From positions 2,294,001 to 2,358,000 of the forward strand of contig CP085832.1 of NCBI GenBank assembly GCA_020809705.1: a DNA stretch of 64,000 nucleotides. Direction: 5' to 3'. The translations under genes and the position numbers were made by a program. Below the pieces are notes generated by a model that saw nothing but the letters and a program-made list of their open reading frames with translations, ran no database searches and had not been told where the DNA came from. Within the stretch, counting starts at the first letter, position 1. Each line of letters starts with the position of its first letter. The DNA is from Calonectria ilicicola. Lineage: Eukaryota > Ascomycota > Sordariomycetes > Hypocreales > Nectriaceae. Shown here piece by piece: positions 1 to 11,832 of this stretch.

Positions 1-199
1 GTATATACCGGGAGAGTTATTGTAATTCCCCGGCATCTACGCCATCGTCTTCTTCAACGTTGCGAGAGTGTTTACTGGCTGGCTGAGCATACGCTATGCC
101 TTCGGACCCTACTTTTGGCAGCCAGCAATATACGCCCAACACCCCGAGAAAGGCCGAAACCGCAGTTGGTTAGGTAAAGATAGAAACCCAAAAATCTAG
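1..199 (+). other. Possible 3' end of a gene cut by the window edge
   Basis: From position 26 to the TAG at 197-199 one plus-strand frame is open and reads like real protein: a hydrophobic stretch (IYAIVFFNVARVFTGW), aromatic-rich sequence (YAFGPYFWQPAIY) and a basic tail (HPEKGRNRSWLGK). It would be the C-terminus of a membrane protein, transcribed towards LSC2. The frame is also open from base 2 except for a TAA at 23-25, and no AG acceptor lies between that TAA and the coding-looking stretch, so I cannot place a splice site. It may be a true last exon with an unusual junction, a broken gene or chance. I do not recognise the family. Confidence 0.3.
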
Positions 200-1500
200 C
201 TTATCTTTTTTTTTAATTCTCAATTTTATGCGGCATGGTATCTTTGCCTGGGGCAATTTGCAATCTTTTGTCGTTGAAAAAAAAAAAAGCCCACCCTTTC
301 CAACGTACATCCACACCCCCCACCACCACCTCGTACGGTGGTGGACTCCATCCTCCCTTACACCCGAATGGACAATAGCCGACCTGGACCGACCACCTCA
401 TTCAAATCACCCACGCTCTACGAAACCTCATTCTTTTACACTCTTATGCACGGTGCGGCCGAGTAAATATGCTACTAGTCAAGTGCGCTTTCTTCATTTT
501 ATGCTATCCTCATACGCACAAAGAATAATCCAAAAACAGTGTTTTTGGGTTATTGCTTTCTTTTTTTTCTTACCTCCGCTAATGCACACAGCTACTCTTC
601 TTCACTTTACATGGCTAGCCTGCTAGCTGGTTGACATCTCAAGCCACTTGACGCACGCCTTGTCCTGCGGGTGTACACACCATGATTCTCGCCTTTCGAC
701 CATGATGTTGGTCAAGGGGGTACAGCGTCATTAGTGCTGCTTTCCCCCCTGGCTGAATTACCTTGCCTTGCCATTTCATCCCTTCACCCCCTCTCGTTGC
801 GCATCAAGTGTCCATCTTCATTGTCGTTGCCATTGCCGTTTCTCATTGCCGTTGGGCAACTGTCAGACGCACACGCAGGCCACGAGCGTCACGTTTGCGG
901 CCAGCCAAGACTTGCTAACCATTCCCTTCACCCGGGACCCAGGCTGGAAAGACCAGCATCAAAACCGCTCACCTTCTCTTTCCGCGAACCTGTCCCGGCC
1001 ACCTTGGACGAGATCTGGCGAGATAAACGCTTTCCCTGCATCTCACACCCCGAAAACGAGGGGAAAAGTGCGGAGAAGCTGCATGACAGGCTACAAAGAC
1101 AGGGGCTTAACGAAGCCAACGCGGGGAATATTGCGTATTTTTTTCTTCTTTTTGGCTTTTGAGTTGGCGGCGCTGACCGCTCGTGCATCATCATGCCACT
1201 TACAAAAAGCTTGAGCAGGCAAAATAACGTTGAAACGTGGAAACACATTGTTCGAGGGCAGACCGCCCATCATCTATCGACCCATTGGTGCATTTCAATC
1301 CCACTCGCCTCGCGAGTCCAGGCCGATCGATGCATGCGGAATTATTAAACAGAAATCCCCGTTTCTCCGCCGTCTCTTTCCTCGGCGCCGGAGCCCGGTC
1401 ATCTCTCTTTTCTGTTTACAGATATTCAGAACTCCTACCCCGCAAAATATTACACCGGAATGCCTTTATCCCTTTCCCCGTCTAACCGTAATCCTGTTGT
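200..1500. other. Intergenic, no gene seen
   Basis: This stretch holds pyrimidine-rich and poly-T/poly-A runs (about 210-225, 275-290, 1138-1150). Its open frames lack recognisable motifs, and their composition is like non-coding DNA. It probably contains the 3' UTR of LSC2 and that of the truncated gene at the window start. Confidence 0.5.
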
Positions 1501-3145
1501 TTAGATTCCAAGGGTGAACTCAACGCCGACATCGATGTCACGAGCTGCATTCTGCGTTAGCCTATGTCGCATACAAATCTCTAAGGAGCGGGTTCCCCCC
1601 GCATCCTATTTCTTCTTAGGAGCAACTTACCCAGCTTGACGACCTTGGACAGCTGCACGGCCTTCTCGGCGGCGCTTTGTAGGTCATCGATGGAGAAGAT
1701 CTTGAGACCAGAGTCGTTGATGAGCTGGTGAGCAGCCTCGACGTTGGTGCCCTGGAGACGGGCAATGATGGGGATCTTGAGGTTCAAGCTCTCAACAGTC
1801 TTGATAAGACCAGTGGCGATGGCGTCACAGCGGACGATACCACCGAAAATGTTGACGAAGATGGCAGTGACCTTGGGGTCACTGGTGATGAGCTCGAAAG
1901 CCTCCTTAATGGCAGCGGGAGTAGCACCACCACCAACGTCAAGGAAGTTAGCGGGCTGGCCGCCGTTCAGCTTGATAATGTCCATGGTGGCCATGGCCAG
2001 ACCGGCACCGTTGACGAGGCAGCCAATGTCACCGTCGAGCTTGATGAAGTTGAGGCCGGAGGCAGCGGCGCGGACCTCATCGGGGTCCTCCTGGGTGGTG
2101 TCACGCCACTCAAAGACATCCTTCTGGCGGAACTCGGCGTTGTCGTCGAAACCGAACTTGGCGTCCATGCACAGAACCTGGTGGTCGGAAGTCTCGGACA
2201 GGGGGTTGATCTCGATCTGGGTGGAATCCTTCTCGACGAAGATCTTGTAGAGCTTCTGGATGGTGTCCTTGGCATCCTCAATGCACTGCTCGCTGAATCC
2301 GAGGCCGGTGGCGATACCGCGGGCGATGTCGTCGGTCACACCAGTGTTGATGTCAATGTAAGTCGTGGTGATAGCATCGGGGTTCTCCTTGGCAACGGTC
2401 TCAATGTCCATACCACCCTGGGAGGAGGAGACAATGACGGGAGTCTGAGTAGCACGGTCCATAAGGATAGCAAGGTAGAACTCGCGGCGGACAAACTTGC
2501 GCTCGCAAATGTAGACGGAGCTGCAGAGACGGCCGGCGGCACCGGTCTGCTTGGTGACGAGGTTGTGGCCAATCATCTGCTGGGCGAACATCTCGGCCTC
2601 GTGGGGAGAGTAGATAACACGGACACCGCCCTTGAGGCCGTTGGTGAAGGTACCCTTTCCTCGGCCACCAGCGAGAACCTGGGCCTTGATAACCATGTCC
2701 TCGGTGCCAATCTTCTCGGCGACGGCCTTGGCCTCCTCGGCGGTCTTAGCGACGGCACCCTTGGGGACACCAACGCCATACTGTTGACATCATAGGTGGT
2801 TAGCTACGGGGGAGCTCCAGGTAAGGTAAGGTAAGGTCTAAGTAGATAGGGTCGAGGGGGCTGTTGCTTCGTCGTGATATACATATCACGGGAGGGAGGG
2901 CATGTCATTTACCTGTCGCAGGAGGTCGGCAGAGAGGTACTCGTGGATGCTCAGAGCTCGTCGTTGCTGGGCAATGCCGGGGAATCTAACGGCGGGAGCG
3001 ATCTGAAGCTATTCGGCAGTGTCAGCGTCAGCGGTTCTGTAGAGTCGCATTGCGGCGGTCGAGGCAAAATCAAGCTTGGCGCAGGCCGTACCTTGGAAGC
3101 GTTGATGGCGGCCGAGGCCACACGGCTACGGCTGAGGTTGAACAT
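1501..3145 (-). CDS. LSC2: Succinyl-CoA ligase (ADP-forming) beta subunit, mitochondrial
   Basis: This TCA-cycle enzyme subunit converts succinyl-CoA to succinate with ATP formation in the mitochondrial matrix, paired with an alpha subunit not in this window. I model four exons on the minus strand: 3145-3092, 3008-2913, 2780-1631 and 1544-1501, giving 447 aa, normal for the family. Exon 1 encodes an Arg/Ser/Ala-rich presequence (MFNLSRSRVASAAINASK); exon 2 starts the mature part (LSIHEYLSADLL). Exon 3 holds the ATP-grasp region (IKAQVLAGGRGKGTF) and the CoA-ligase region (NIFGGIVRCDAIATG). The last coding exon is only 44 nt and encodes RDIDVGVEFTLGI; without it the frame runs into an unrelated tail (LLLRRNRMRGEPAP). 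All junctions are GT-AG and keep phase. Intron 2 carries a short GGTAA tandem run near 2820-2836 (plus strand). Confidence 0.93.
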
Positions 3146-4708
3146 GATGGGCGGATGTGGTGATGGTACAAACAGAAAGAAAGGGAGGGAGGAAGTGGGA
3201 GAGGGGAGAAGAAGAGTCGGTGATGCGTGGGAGGACTGGGAGAAGGTGGATGGTTTTTCGGAGGCGTTTTGACGAAACGAAAGTAAAGCTGTCCCGAGTT
3301 GGAGGCACCCGGACTCACAGTGCTCACAGTGGCAGCAGCAGCACCATCAGCAGCCAGAAGGTGGCCGCGGGCCCCAAAACTAGCGGGCAGGGCCCCCGTC
3401 TAGGGGGACCCAGTGGCCCAGTCCTGGGACGGGATTTGTCGGACTAGGGTCGAGGACGCGGAAAAAGTTTTTGGCCGAAGCGAATTGGCGCAAGCTGAGT
3501 GGCCGGCGGGGTGGGTTTGGCTTAACCGGGGAGCCGACAGGTGACGACAATGTGCAGGGCAGGGCAATTCAAGGCCCGCACTGGAAGTCAGACTGCGATG
3601 GGATCAGATCAAAAAAGCCACCACTAGCCGCGGCATGGTAGGCAAGGTGTAGGGAGACTTTAGCTTTCCTCGGTGAGAGACGGGTTCACGAACTGGCATT
3701 TGCAGCCAAGCTCTCTTTAATTTTTTGGGTATTTTAGTTTGTGGCGGGTGGATGCAGGCTTGCCATTACTTCCAAGCTCCTATGCCACTAAATAGACAGC
3801 GTATAATAAAACAGGACTTTTACAATCTCTCCCCCTCCTCTTCAACACCAACACACTCATTACACACAAAATATCTCTCGACCACCAAAAACAAGAAAAG
3901 AAAAAGTCATCTGCCGCACCCGCTCGGTCACCAAGCTCCTGCTCCTGACCTGCCCGCCTGCATCCACTCTCTAGCCAACCACTTGCCCCCTTCAGGCATC
4001 TCACCACCCCTGCGCCGGCACAAGACCACCGAGGTAACGGCGACGTCCCAGGTGCCCTGTACGTAACGGCTTCACCCGGTGATGCAAATCCGGCTGCGCG
4101 GGAGCCACCCGGCGCGGACGCATCCCATCCCGTGTTGAGGGCGGGCGTGCGTGCGTACGTGCTCAACAGGACCGACCACTACTTGCTCAAGGTTTCCCGC
4201 GTGCAGTTGACAGCGATACACAAAAAAAAATATACCTAACGTGTGTGTGCCCAGCGGGTGGAATTCTAGGTGCGAGAGTGCATTTTGCCCGGGTTTCGGC
4301 TACCTTGACAGGACCTTGTTTGACCGAGCATTTATTTGTCCACGGTTCCACATGAACCGCAAGCCCGCATCGTCGTCGAGTTTCCGTCATGTCATTCAAC
4401 GACGGGGGGTTCCATATCGACGGAGCCCAGGCGGCTCTTGCGTCAGGGTCTCAGCCAAGCAGCCGCCTGCGTTTCTAGCATGTGGTCTGTCCCAGCGCCA
4501 TCCTCACATCATCGCTCATACGTTTGTTATCATGATCCCAACCTTTTGAATTGACCGCCCGTAAAAAAAGGCAACTCTCGTAGCATACACACATGAGTCC
4601 GATCTCATGTTCCTCCTTTGTCCAATGATGGTGATCCCTTTTTGTGCCGCCCGGATTCTCCCCAAGTCGCTCAATTAACCTTTGAATCACAATACAGCAC
4701 GCATCTTC
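3146..4708. other. Intergenic: LSC2 promoter side and 3' flank of the alkyltransferase
   Basis: The part next to LSC2 (about 3300-3560) is GC-rich with CAG/CAC-type low complexity, as expected for a promoter and 5' UTR of a strongly expressed minus-strand gene. The remainder holds short frames without motifs. No gene is supported. Confidence 0.5.
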
Positions 4709-5200
4709 TCACACAAACCCACAAAATGGAGTCCCTATCACTCTGCCCTTATCATCGAGTCTAATTCCCTCTCCCCGCAACAACTTCTTCTTCTCGTCAA
4801 TTGTGATTCCCTCGCCGTCCTTGGGCCATTTGCCTTTGAATCCTCCAAGTGCCCCTCCTGTTGCCACGACGCGGTGGCATGGCACTTCAGGGGCAAACGG
4901 GTTGCGCCGCAGCGCATTGCCCACAGCCCGTGGCGAAGACTTGAGATATGCTGCGAGGAGCCCGTATGTTGTAAAGTGGCCCTGCGGGATCTGGCACAAG
5001 GCGGTCCAGACGCTCTTCTCGAACGGCGTGCGCTCTGCGGCATCGATGCGGGCGAGTTGGCAATGCATTGATGAAGGGAAGTGAGCAGGGTAAGCCGAGT
5101 CACTTGGTGTATTTGTCTGTGGCTGCGAGGCCTTGGTCTTTGATGCCTTGACCTTCCGGTTTGAGGCAGCATCCTCGAGTGACCGTTTGATACCAGCCAT
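4709..5200 (-). CDS. MGT1: O6-alkylguanine-DNA alkyltransferase (MGMT family)
   Basis: A suicide DNA-repair protein that moves alkyl groups from O6-alkylguanine to its own cysteine. Single exon, 163 aa. After a basic, Ser/Lys-rich N-terminal tail (about residues 1-40, possibly a nuclear signal) comes the domain: a helix-turn-helix part with FTTYGLLAAYLKSSPRAVGNALRRNP, where the Arg finger and Asn of the family are visible, followed by the catalytic loop VPCHRVV with the acceptor Cys. GGFKGKW and KKKLLRGEGI complete the usual C-terminal block. It starts at the first ATG of the frame. The length suits small fungal members; the exact class (MGMT or an alkyltransferase-like relative) is settled by the Cys in PCHR, which argues for an active enzyme. 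Confidence 0.9.
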   Translation of the reverse strand: MAGIKRSLEDAASNRKVKASKTKASQPQTNTPSDSAYPAHFPSSMHCQLARIDAAERTPFEKSVWTALCQIPQGHFTTYGLLAAYLKSSPRAVGNALRRNPFAPEVPCHRVVATGGALGGFKGKWPKDGEGITIDEKKKLLRGEGIRLDDKGRVIGTPFCGFV

Positions 5201-6044
5201 TTTGGAGATCCGACTGGGCGACCTTTTGGGCGTGGAACACTGTATTCTGGATTTGCAGGAACTTTTCTTACAACCGATTAAATAATTATAAAAGATCTGT
5301 GGTAAAGCAAGAGATCGATGTTGTTATAGTAAAAATCCTACGGGATGAAGTCAACTTTTAAACGCGACATGATCTCGTTTTGAGCTACAAGGGCGCGGCG
5401 ATGCGTCAACATCTAAAGCAACACACATCGCGGGGTCATGTGACATGCCGCCGACGCCACCTCTAAATTTGACAAATCAATCTAACCGATCCGGAGCAGG
5501 GAAGGTGTCCCTACAACGTTGATGCCTATGAATGAAAATTCACTAAACCGTAATCACTAGAGATGGTGTGTGTTTGGTGTTGCTCGGTAATTTCACGTGG
5601 CAAAAATAGTCCAAGGTTGAGTCAACATGATAAAAGTGTACATTGGTATATATGTTCTCAATTAAGAGTAAGTACCGGTGTCCCAATTCTAACCCAACGC
5701 CAATAATTATGCCATGATCCAGACACTGGTCCCTGCTTCTGGGGCATGTCAGCGTCCAATTTTTTTTCGTGTTACAAAGGCACCGGCTTCGCCTGTCGTT
5801 TCTCCCATGCTTCTGTTGCCAATATACGTAATGGCGGGATGTACTAAACTCCCGCCTCTTGGGAGACAGCTTGTTACTGTAAATGTGCGGTTATGGTATA
5901 CTGTAGAAAGTATGTTCCTTCTTCATCTTCGGCATCGTTTCATCTCTACCCGTCGTTTCAATCATTTCGGCACGAAATAGCGTTGTTGAGGTTCCATCGT
6001 GGCCGGCCCACATCTGGTGATGCTGGAACGGCGATTCCCATCGT
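5201..6044. other. Intergenic between alkyltransferase and ISA1
   Basis: This is mostly AT-rich sequence with short open frames that show no family signature. It should contain the alkyltransferase promoter and the ISA1 3' UTR. No further feature is supported. Confidence 0.5.
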
Positions 6045-6773
6045 TTATACCATGAAGGATTCTCCACAGCCGCATTCTTCCTCTGTGCCAATTATTAGCG
6101 TCTAGTGTAGAATTTCCTGTGAGCGGAAGAGCTTACTGATGTTGGGGTTCTTGAAGACGAATCGCTGGTTGAGCTTATCCTCGGCCCAGTCCATCTCGCT
6201 GCCAATGATGCTGAACAGTGCCTTGCTATCAATCAGGACCTTGACCCCATCCTGCTCTACCGTCTCATCAAAAGCGCCGGGCTTGTCGACGTACTCGAGG
6301 TGGTAGGCAAGGCCGCTGCAGCCTCGGTTACGCACACCGACTTTGATGAGCTTGGGCTCGGGCATGTCCAGCAGCGATCGCAATTGCTCGACGGCGGCGG
6401 GGGTGAGCTTCATGGCAGCCTTGCGGGCGCGGAGCTTTGGTCGCGGGCGGGCAGCCTTGGGCTTCTGGGCAGGAGTTTGTTGGGGAGTGGCGGCGGCAGC
6501 TGTGGCGGCAGCGGCAGGGCGCGAGGGAGCTACATCCTGAGGGCGAATCTGCTGCTGCTGAGGAGGCGGCCTTGTTTCGTGGACCTTAGGGAGGGGGTCG
6601 GGCTGGGCAATGACAGTCTCAGGGACGTCATCAGCCCTCGGGGGCGGAGAATTGACATTGGAGGGGAGCGAGTAGGAATGGTATGCGAGGGCGGGCCTGG
6701 ACGAGGTGAAATGCCGCAGGGCATTGCAGCCCTGTCGCAGAGCGACTCTGGTCACCGATCGAGGGACGAACAT
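6045..6773 (-). CDS. ISA1: Iron-sulfur assembly protein ISA1 (A-type carrier), mitochondrial
   Basis: This A-type Fe-S scaffold/carrier works in mitochondrial [4Fe-4S] maturation, with ISA2 and IBA57 in known fungi. There are two exons, 6773-6137 and 6082-6045, giving 224 aa. I start at the ATG at 6773 because it begins a good mitochondrial presequence (MFVPRSVTRVALRQG); the frame is open 65 codons further upstream. A Pro/Gln/Ala-rich linker (about residues 60-110) precedes the domain. The three family cysteines are visible: NRGCSG in exon 1 and the CGCGESF motif, which is reached only by splicing the 54-nt intron into a 38-nt last exon (reading KEECGCGESFMV). Unspliced, the frame ends in FRSQEILH and lacks both C-terminal cysteines, so the intron is essential. 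Confidence 0.92.
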
Positions 6774-7785
6774 GTCGGGCGCATGGAGGTCTGGATCGAG
6801 AGAGAGGTCAGGATGCGGCGATGCAGTTGTGTTGAAGCAACGAGGATCGGGATTGGAAATCAGAACCCATCCGGCCGGCACCTCGGGGGTAAAAGGCGTT
6901 TGCAGCCGGAGCACCGAAGGGGTGACTGTGTATGTCATGGGACACGGACCCGACATCCGCCGGGCCAATCAGAAGGAGAGAATTACTCAGAACTGCAACA
7001 AACTTGTGTGGGCTGACGAGCTGACGGATGACCAGAAGAAAGCTGACCCAATGGCACAATACAGCCCGTTTTATTGTTTTTTTTCTATGATAATGAGGCG
7101 AAGTAATTATATTTCCTCGTATTCACACACGCGAATCCCTTTTTTTTCTTGGTCTTTTAGGCACACATCCTTTCACATAGCTACCATTACTTCACAGCCA
7201 GTTCGTCATCAGCTCTAGGTCCCACTGCACTGACTAAGCAGGCCTCGGCTCTCTGGTCCGACATCAAATTGTTTGTTAGCTAGCCTCAATGTCTACCAAA
7301 TCTTTCCATTTACCTTACTTCAAATTGTTTCAAATACCAGTTTATAATTGAGGGTAGTGTGGGTGTGGTAAGGCATTGTAGGCTTAATACGCCGATTTGA
7401 TTTGATTTGATTTCAGTGTTTATCGCCGGTAGATCCCTATACGAGGGCAAAAGGCGCCTATCTGCAGCTATTTAAAAACGCTATGGTCGATAGGGAATAC
7501 ATGTGAGGAATTTACAGGCAAGGAAACATCAAATGAATAATTTTTATGAAAGGAAAACAGGGGATTAGCGTGAGGCTCTTGACATCAGACATGCTTAATG
7601 CACCCGAGAAACTGTAGAATTCATAGTCCATACCCTACACCTCGCAATTAATTTCCCACCACATTGAGAAAATCAATTAATCCTATCTCAAATTGGAAGC
7701 GGCTTCTCTAACTGAAATACATTCTGGTATCTAAATAAAAACCATAGGACCCTATATGTAACGCAAGTCAATCTAGCTGTCATGT
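6774..7785. other. Intergenic: ISA1 promoter and NLR 3' flank
   Basis: The region holds an ISA1 promoter side with poly-T runs near 7070-7085 and 7139-7150, and AT-rich sequence towards 7785. A short run of the repeated word TGATT occurs near 7394-7412. No gene is supported. Confidence 0.45.
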
Positions 7786-10700
7786 TTAGTTCGTAGCCTG
7801 ATTGTTCCGCATCCGACTTCCCTGCCGTTTTTTGATGTCCTTGATGTCAGGGTAACAGAGTGATAAACGACCAGTAGAGTTAGCTCTTAAAGGAAAATAG
7901 GAGTTTGGAAGGCTCTCCGGGTTACTAAATTCAGAATTTACCAAACTAGCTTGAAGAAACAGTTGCTCAGCGTTCTCATTATTCTCCGAGAATATGTTTT
8001 CTGGCTCTTCCATCTCCACATCAAATTTATCCAACTGGAAAAATCGAATGTATCGATCTTGTAAATCTTCGGACCTCTCAGAGGAAGTAAATGCATGTGG
8101 CACATCGGTTGGATTCCAAAACTCTTTTATCCAAGTTTTGAAACCGGGAAACCGAGGATGACAGAGGTCATGATAGTAGCCTTGGGAACTTTTGCTCATG
8201 GGGACTTGGTGAAAATGCACAACCCAACTCTTTGCTGCATAGATGAGAAAATCGCGTGTGTTGGGGCTTGGATTTCCCATACTTGCAGTGTTGCATTTTC
8301 TTGCCAAAAGATAAATATAAGTGACGCAAATGTTTAGCAGAAGAGTTTCACAAGCCACGCGAGATAAACTATGCTGCCAAGCATTGGGCTCGCAAGTGTG
8401 GACCGACGATTCAGAAGCCGTATCTGGTTCAACATTTGTGTTGTCTCGATATTGCTCCAGTAGGAACTCTCTGGCTGTTTCATGTACAAGATAGATCCTA
8501 TCTCGGATTATTCTTATGAAATGTCCACAGAGAGATTTGATTCGGTTTTCAAACGGGTAGGCCAGATCCTTCTCCACATCATCAAATGTCTGTAGCGGCC
8601 CGTACGAGGAAGATGCCAGACTAGTCGATGGAGGCTCTGGATCCACAGCCAGTGCCGTGCTAAGTTGAGCAGTGGTGAGCGGATTTCTAGCTGCGAGAAC
8701 AATGCAAAGTAGCTTCTTTGCCTTGGGTGAATCAACTTGCGCAGCTAGGAGCTTGGTATACACTGCATCGATTTCGCGACTTTGGAGAATCTCGTCGAGC
8801 TCACGCCTTGATGCACCTTCTTCAACCTTCTCTTTTAGCAGATGGAGAATCAAAGTGATCCACAAAAAAGTTCTATCCGCGCGAGTTATTAGTTCCTTTT
8901 GTACATCGGCTAAAAGCTCTTCTGGCAATCCTTGCTCTATAAGCTCGGAAATTGAGTTCTTGACGACTCTGATGATGTCTTGGCTAATAGCTGTGGTTTC
9001 ATCTTCTCCCCTTAGTCTGATAACTGAGCAACATCCTGGCTGCGCCAGTGCTTCATTATCTTTTGGAATGGATGCCTCAGTCCCTGTAGATTTCGGACCT
9101 GAATCTTGGGGCTGTTTAGTTTTTCGTGCCAAATGATCAAATATTACTTTTATCGAGTTATCGGGGCGGCTGGTCACAAGAAGCTTCAAGCCTGCATTGC
9201 CACTTTGTTCCGAGATGGTGGTTTCATCTTGGCATGCCTTCCTTGCAAAATATTTTGATATGAGAAGCAGCAACCTTTTACGTGACTTTGGTTCACATTC
9301 ATCTAGTCCATCCAAAATGCAGACTGTAGATGACGAAACTGACCGTTCTATTGTTTTTTCGAATATCTGCCATAGCCTATCCAAGTTTTGTAGATCGGCA
9401 TTGGATAGCTCCGTGGACACGATAGTCTGTAAGTTCTTATGCTCTGTACAAGTTTGATACAAAAGCGATTGCATCGCTATAGTTGCATCCCACTGTTCAG
9501 AGTTATCCGCTTTAAAGAAATAATAGCAGAGGTTGACGCCTGTTTTCAACCCGTCTTCGTTCAAGTGATCAATCAGAAAGGACGCCAAGACTGATTTTCC
9601 ACAGCCAGGGTCCGCAGAAAGCCATAGAAGCGCTGGTTGAGGTGAATGGATCCAATTTTCATATTTGGAATGCTTCAGAACCCATGTACATGTGCCGTCA
9701 ATGGGGTCAGGGGTCCTATTTTTATGTGATTTGTATGGCGACTCGGCAAGAATTTGAAATATAGCTTTGATGCGCTTCTCTGTGGTTTTCTTAACCGCTG
9801 TGCTGGTGATTTCTTTCAGTAATGCTAATACTGGCTGAAATCTTAGCTCATGCAAGTCGGAAAATTGACAAATCGTACGATGGTTTCCGTAAAGTCGAAG
9901 TACTGACTCATGTTCGAGTCCTAGTACGGCGGAATCGTCTTCTAACACCTTGGAATACTGAGCCGAATTCTCGGGTCAACAACTCGATGTCCACAAGATC
10001 ACTAACCTTTGCTTTCAAAACATCTACAATTTCGGTTTCACAAAAACTTGCAATTTTTAAGCTTCCAATCATTTTAAAAAATGATTCTGATATTTCCTGT
10101 AAGGTAAGACACTGTGGCATGAGGTATTTGGAAAGAGCAGTGTATGTGCTTGGGTCAAAGTCAGCTTCTTTGAGCATGCGGCTGAGAATGTCATGCCAGT
10201 TGCTCTCACTAGATTCCCTGTGAGGAGTTCCGAAGAAAAGAACGGCATGGAATTCTTGAACAAGTTGCTTGAACCTTCGACGACGGTTCGCCCAAACTAT
10301 GGCCTAGCCGGTGGATTAGAAACGCTGAACTGATAATATGGGACAAACAATCTTACATGCTTGAACACAACGCCCCCCATTGAGTGACATAGAAATACCA
10401 CCTGGCGATATTTCTCCTCTTCACTTTGCCTCATGCTGGAGAGGCTTTCGAGGAGGTGCTTGCCAAATGGTAATTCCTTGGTAGACGATTTGCTAAAGAA
10501 AATGTCTGAGTCGTAGCGGAAAGCCATGATGCGAGCGGATGGAGCAATGGCGGGGATGATGTGTTTAAGCCAATTGACTTTTCCATCGCCGTACTCCCAT
10601 GTCCAAGTTTTCTCGAAGTCTCCATTAAGCCCGTGTAGGGCGACAATGTCAATGCAGTTTCGTTCCGTGGAGGGCTTGTCAACCAAGATGCACATGTCAG

Positions 10701-11832
10701 AACCTTTGGTAGTATCCCTTGGACCCCCAAGAGCCATGAAATTTGTGATTTTGTTTCGGTTGGAAGATGTGAAACCATTCCATTCGCTTCACATATTAGT
10801 CGTAATAATTCCCAGGTCCCCTGTCAGAACATACCTGAGGTATTTCACCCATCGCGCCAGCTCACCAAGTAGTCTTTTAAAGCCTGTCTCATCCTCAGAG
10901 CGGAATTTTACCATGTCCCTATGATTGGCGCGAATGCTAAACGAAGGGAGCTCCTCAAGAACAGCCGAATTCTTCGAGACAACTTTTGCACCGATGTCTG
11001 ACGTAGGGAGCTCTTCAAAAAAGCATGTGACTTCGACGGTTCTTCCTTCTTTCTGGAGTTCGCGGATCATTGACCTAAATTTAATTTGAATAGATTCGAG
11101 TAATTGGTTATCGGTTTCAAGTATCGCTAAGAGTGATGCATTTGTGGATTTGAAAAGACCAAGACTCCGGACTGGAATTTTGGCCCAATCAGCCATCCAA
11201 GATCCCGTGTGAGGCGTCCCCATGAATATTATCCCATGCAAGTAATTAAATATATCCCGTAGGTGAGTTTCAGGGTGATTGCGAGAGAGGAGAATAGCCT
11301 CTTTACATACGAGGCCCCCAAGACTATGTGCAACAAAGATAAGCGGACGTGAGGATGCATTATCATAGGTTCTGTCGTTTGTTAAGTCATTCAGAAGGTT
11401 TGTTGCATGGTCTATTAGCCTATTTGATGACAATTCTCGCTTATTCATGAAATATGCGTCGTAGCCGAATGCCAGAATGCGAGCTTTCGGGAGCCTGGGT
11501 GGAAGAAGCGTCTTTATCCATGGTGTTGTTTCGCCGTCAGCGGTCCACGTTTTTATACGATTGCCAGCCAAGCCATGAACAAAACAAATATCAACTATAG
11601 CGTCCGGGCAGTTTTCCAACACTTCGATACCGTCTGGGAATAAGGGAGCACTCTGCGAGTCTTTATGAGAGGAGTGAGTCTGGGTCGTTTGATTCGTTGG
11701 CCGTTGTGACGGCTGACTAGGTACAATGATCTGATTGGCGGTTCCTATTGGCTCATCTTGAAGTTTTAAATTGTCCGAAACGTCTTCAGTTCGGTTCCTC
11801 CTCCTTCTGAAAATAGCCTGGAACTTTTTCAT
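7786..11832 (-). CDS. NLR-like protein with two tandem alpha/beta-hydrolase (SesB-type) domains and a NACHT domain
   Basis: The best model has four exons: 11832-10835, 10786-10357, 10303-10007 and 9957-7786, giving 1298 aa. Module 1 has HGL near residue 87, the nucleophile elbow AHSLGG (Ser about 170), GTPH (about 205) and a late NH..MVKF His (about 304). Module 2 repeats this: LHGLNG, CHSMGG (Ser about 468), GTPHRES (about 501) and GNHRTICQF (His about 601). The NACHT follows, with Walker A ADPGCGKSV (about 691-698) and Walker B CILDGLDECE (about 788). The C-terminal 350 residues show no ankyrin, WD or TPR repeats. In known fungal NLRs the N-terminal domain is the effector, released when the NOD oligomerises. 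The 48-nt intron joining the modules (10834-10787; GTATGT donor, CTAAT, GAAG acceptor) keeps phase and replaces a 51-base gap too short for a promoter. The alternative is two genes, 11832-10789 and 10737-7786. Confidence 0.78.

Noticed and set aside
1728..2795. A long plus-strand open frame over LSC2 (355 codons)
   Set aside because: It is the antisense shadow of the LSC2 coding exon; its composition (Gly/Leu/Val/Asp-rich without motifs) follows from codon bias of the real gene.
9958..10006. A frameshift between the second esterase and the NACHT part
   Set aside because: A 49-nt intron (GTTAGT donor, CTCAG acceptor) joins VLKAK to YSKVLEDDSAVLG in phase.
10297..10737. A separate short esterase gene starting at MALGG (10737)
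   Set aside because: Only 51 bases would separate it from the upstream frame, and a good intron joins both in phase; a single fused gene is more likely, though RNA is needed.
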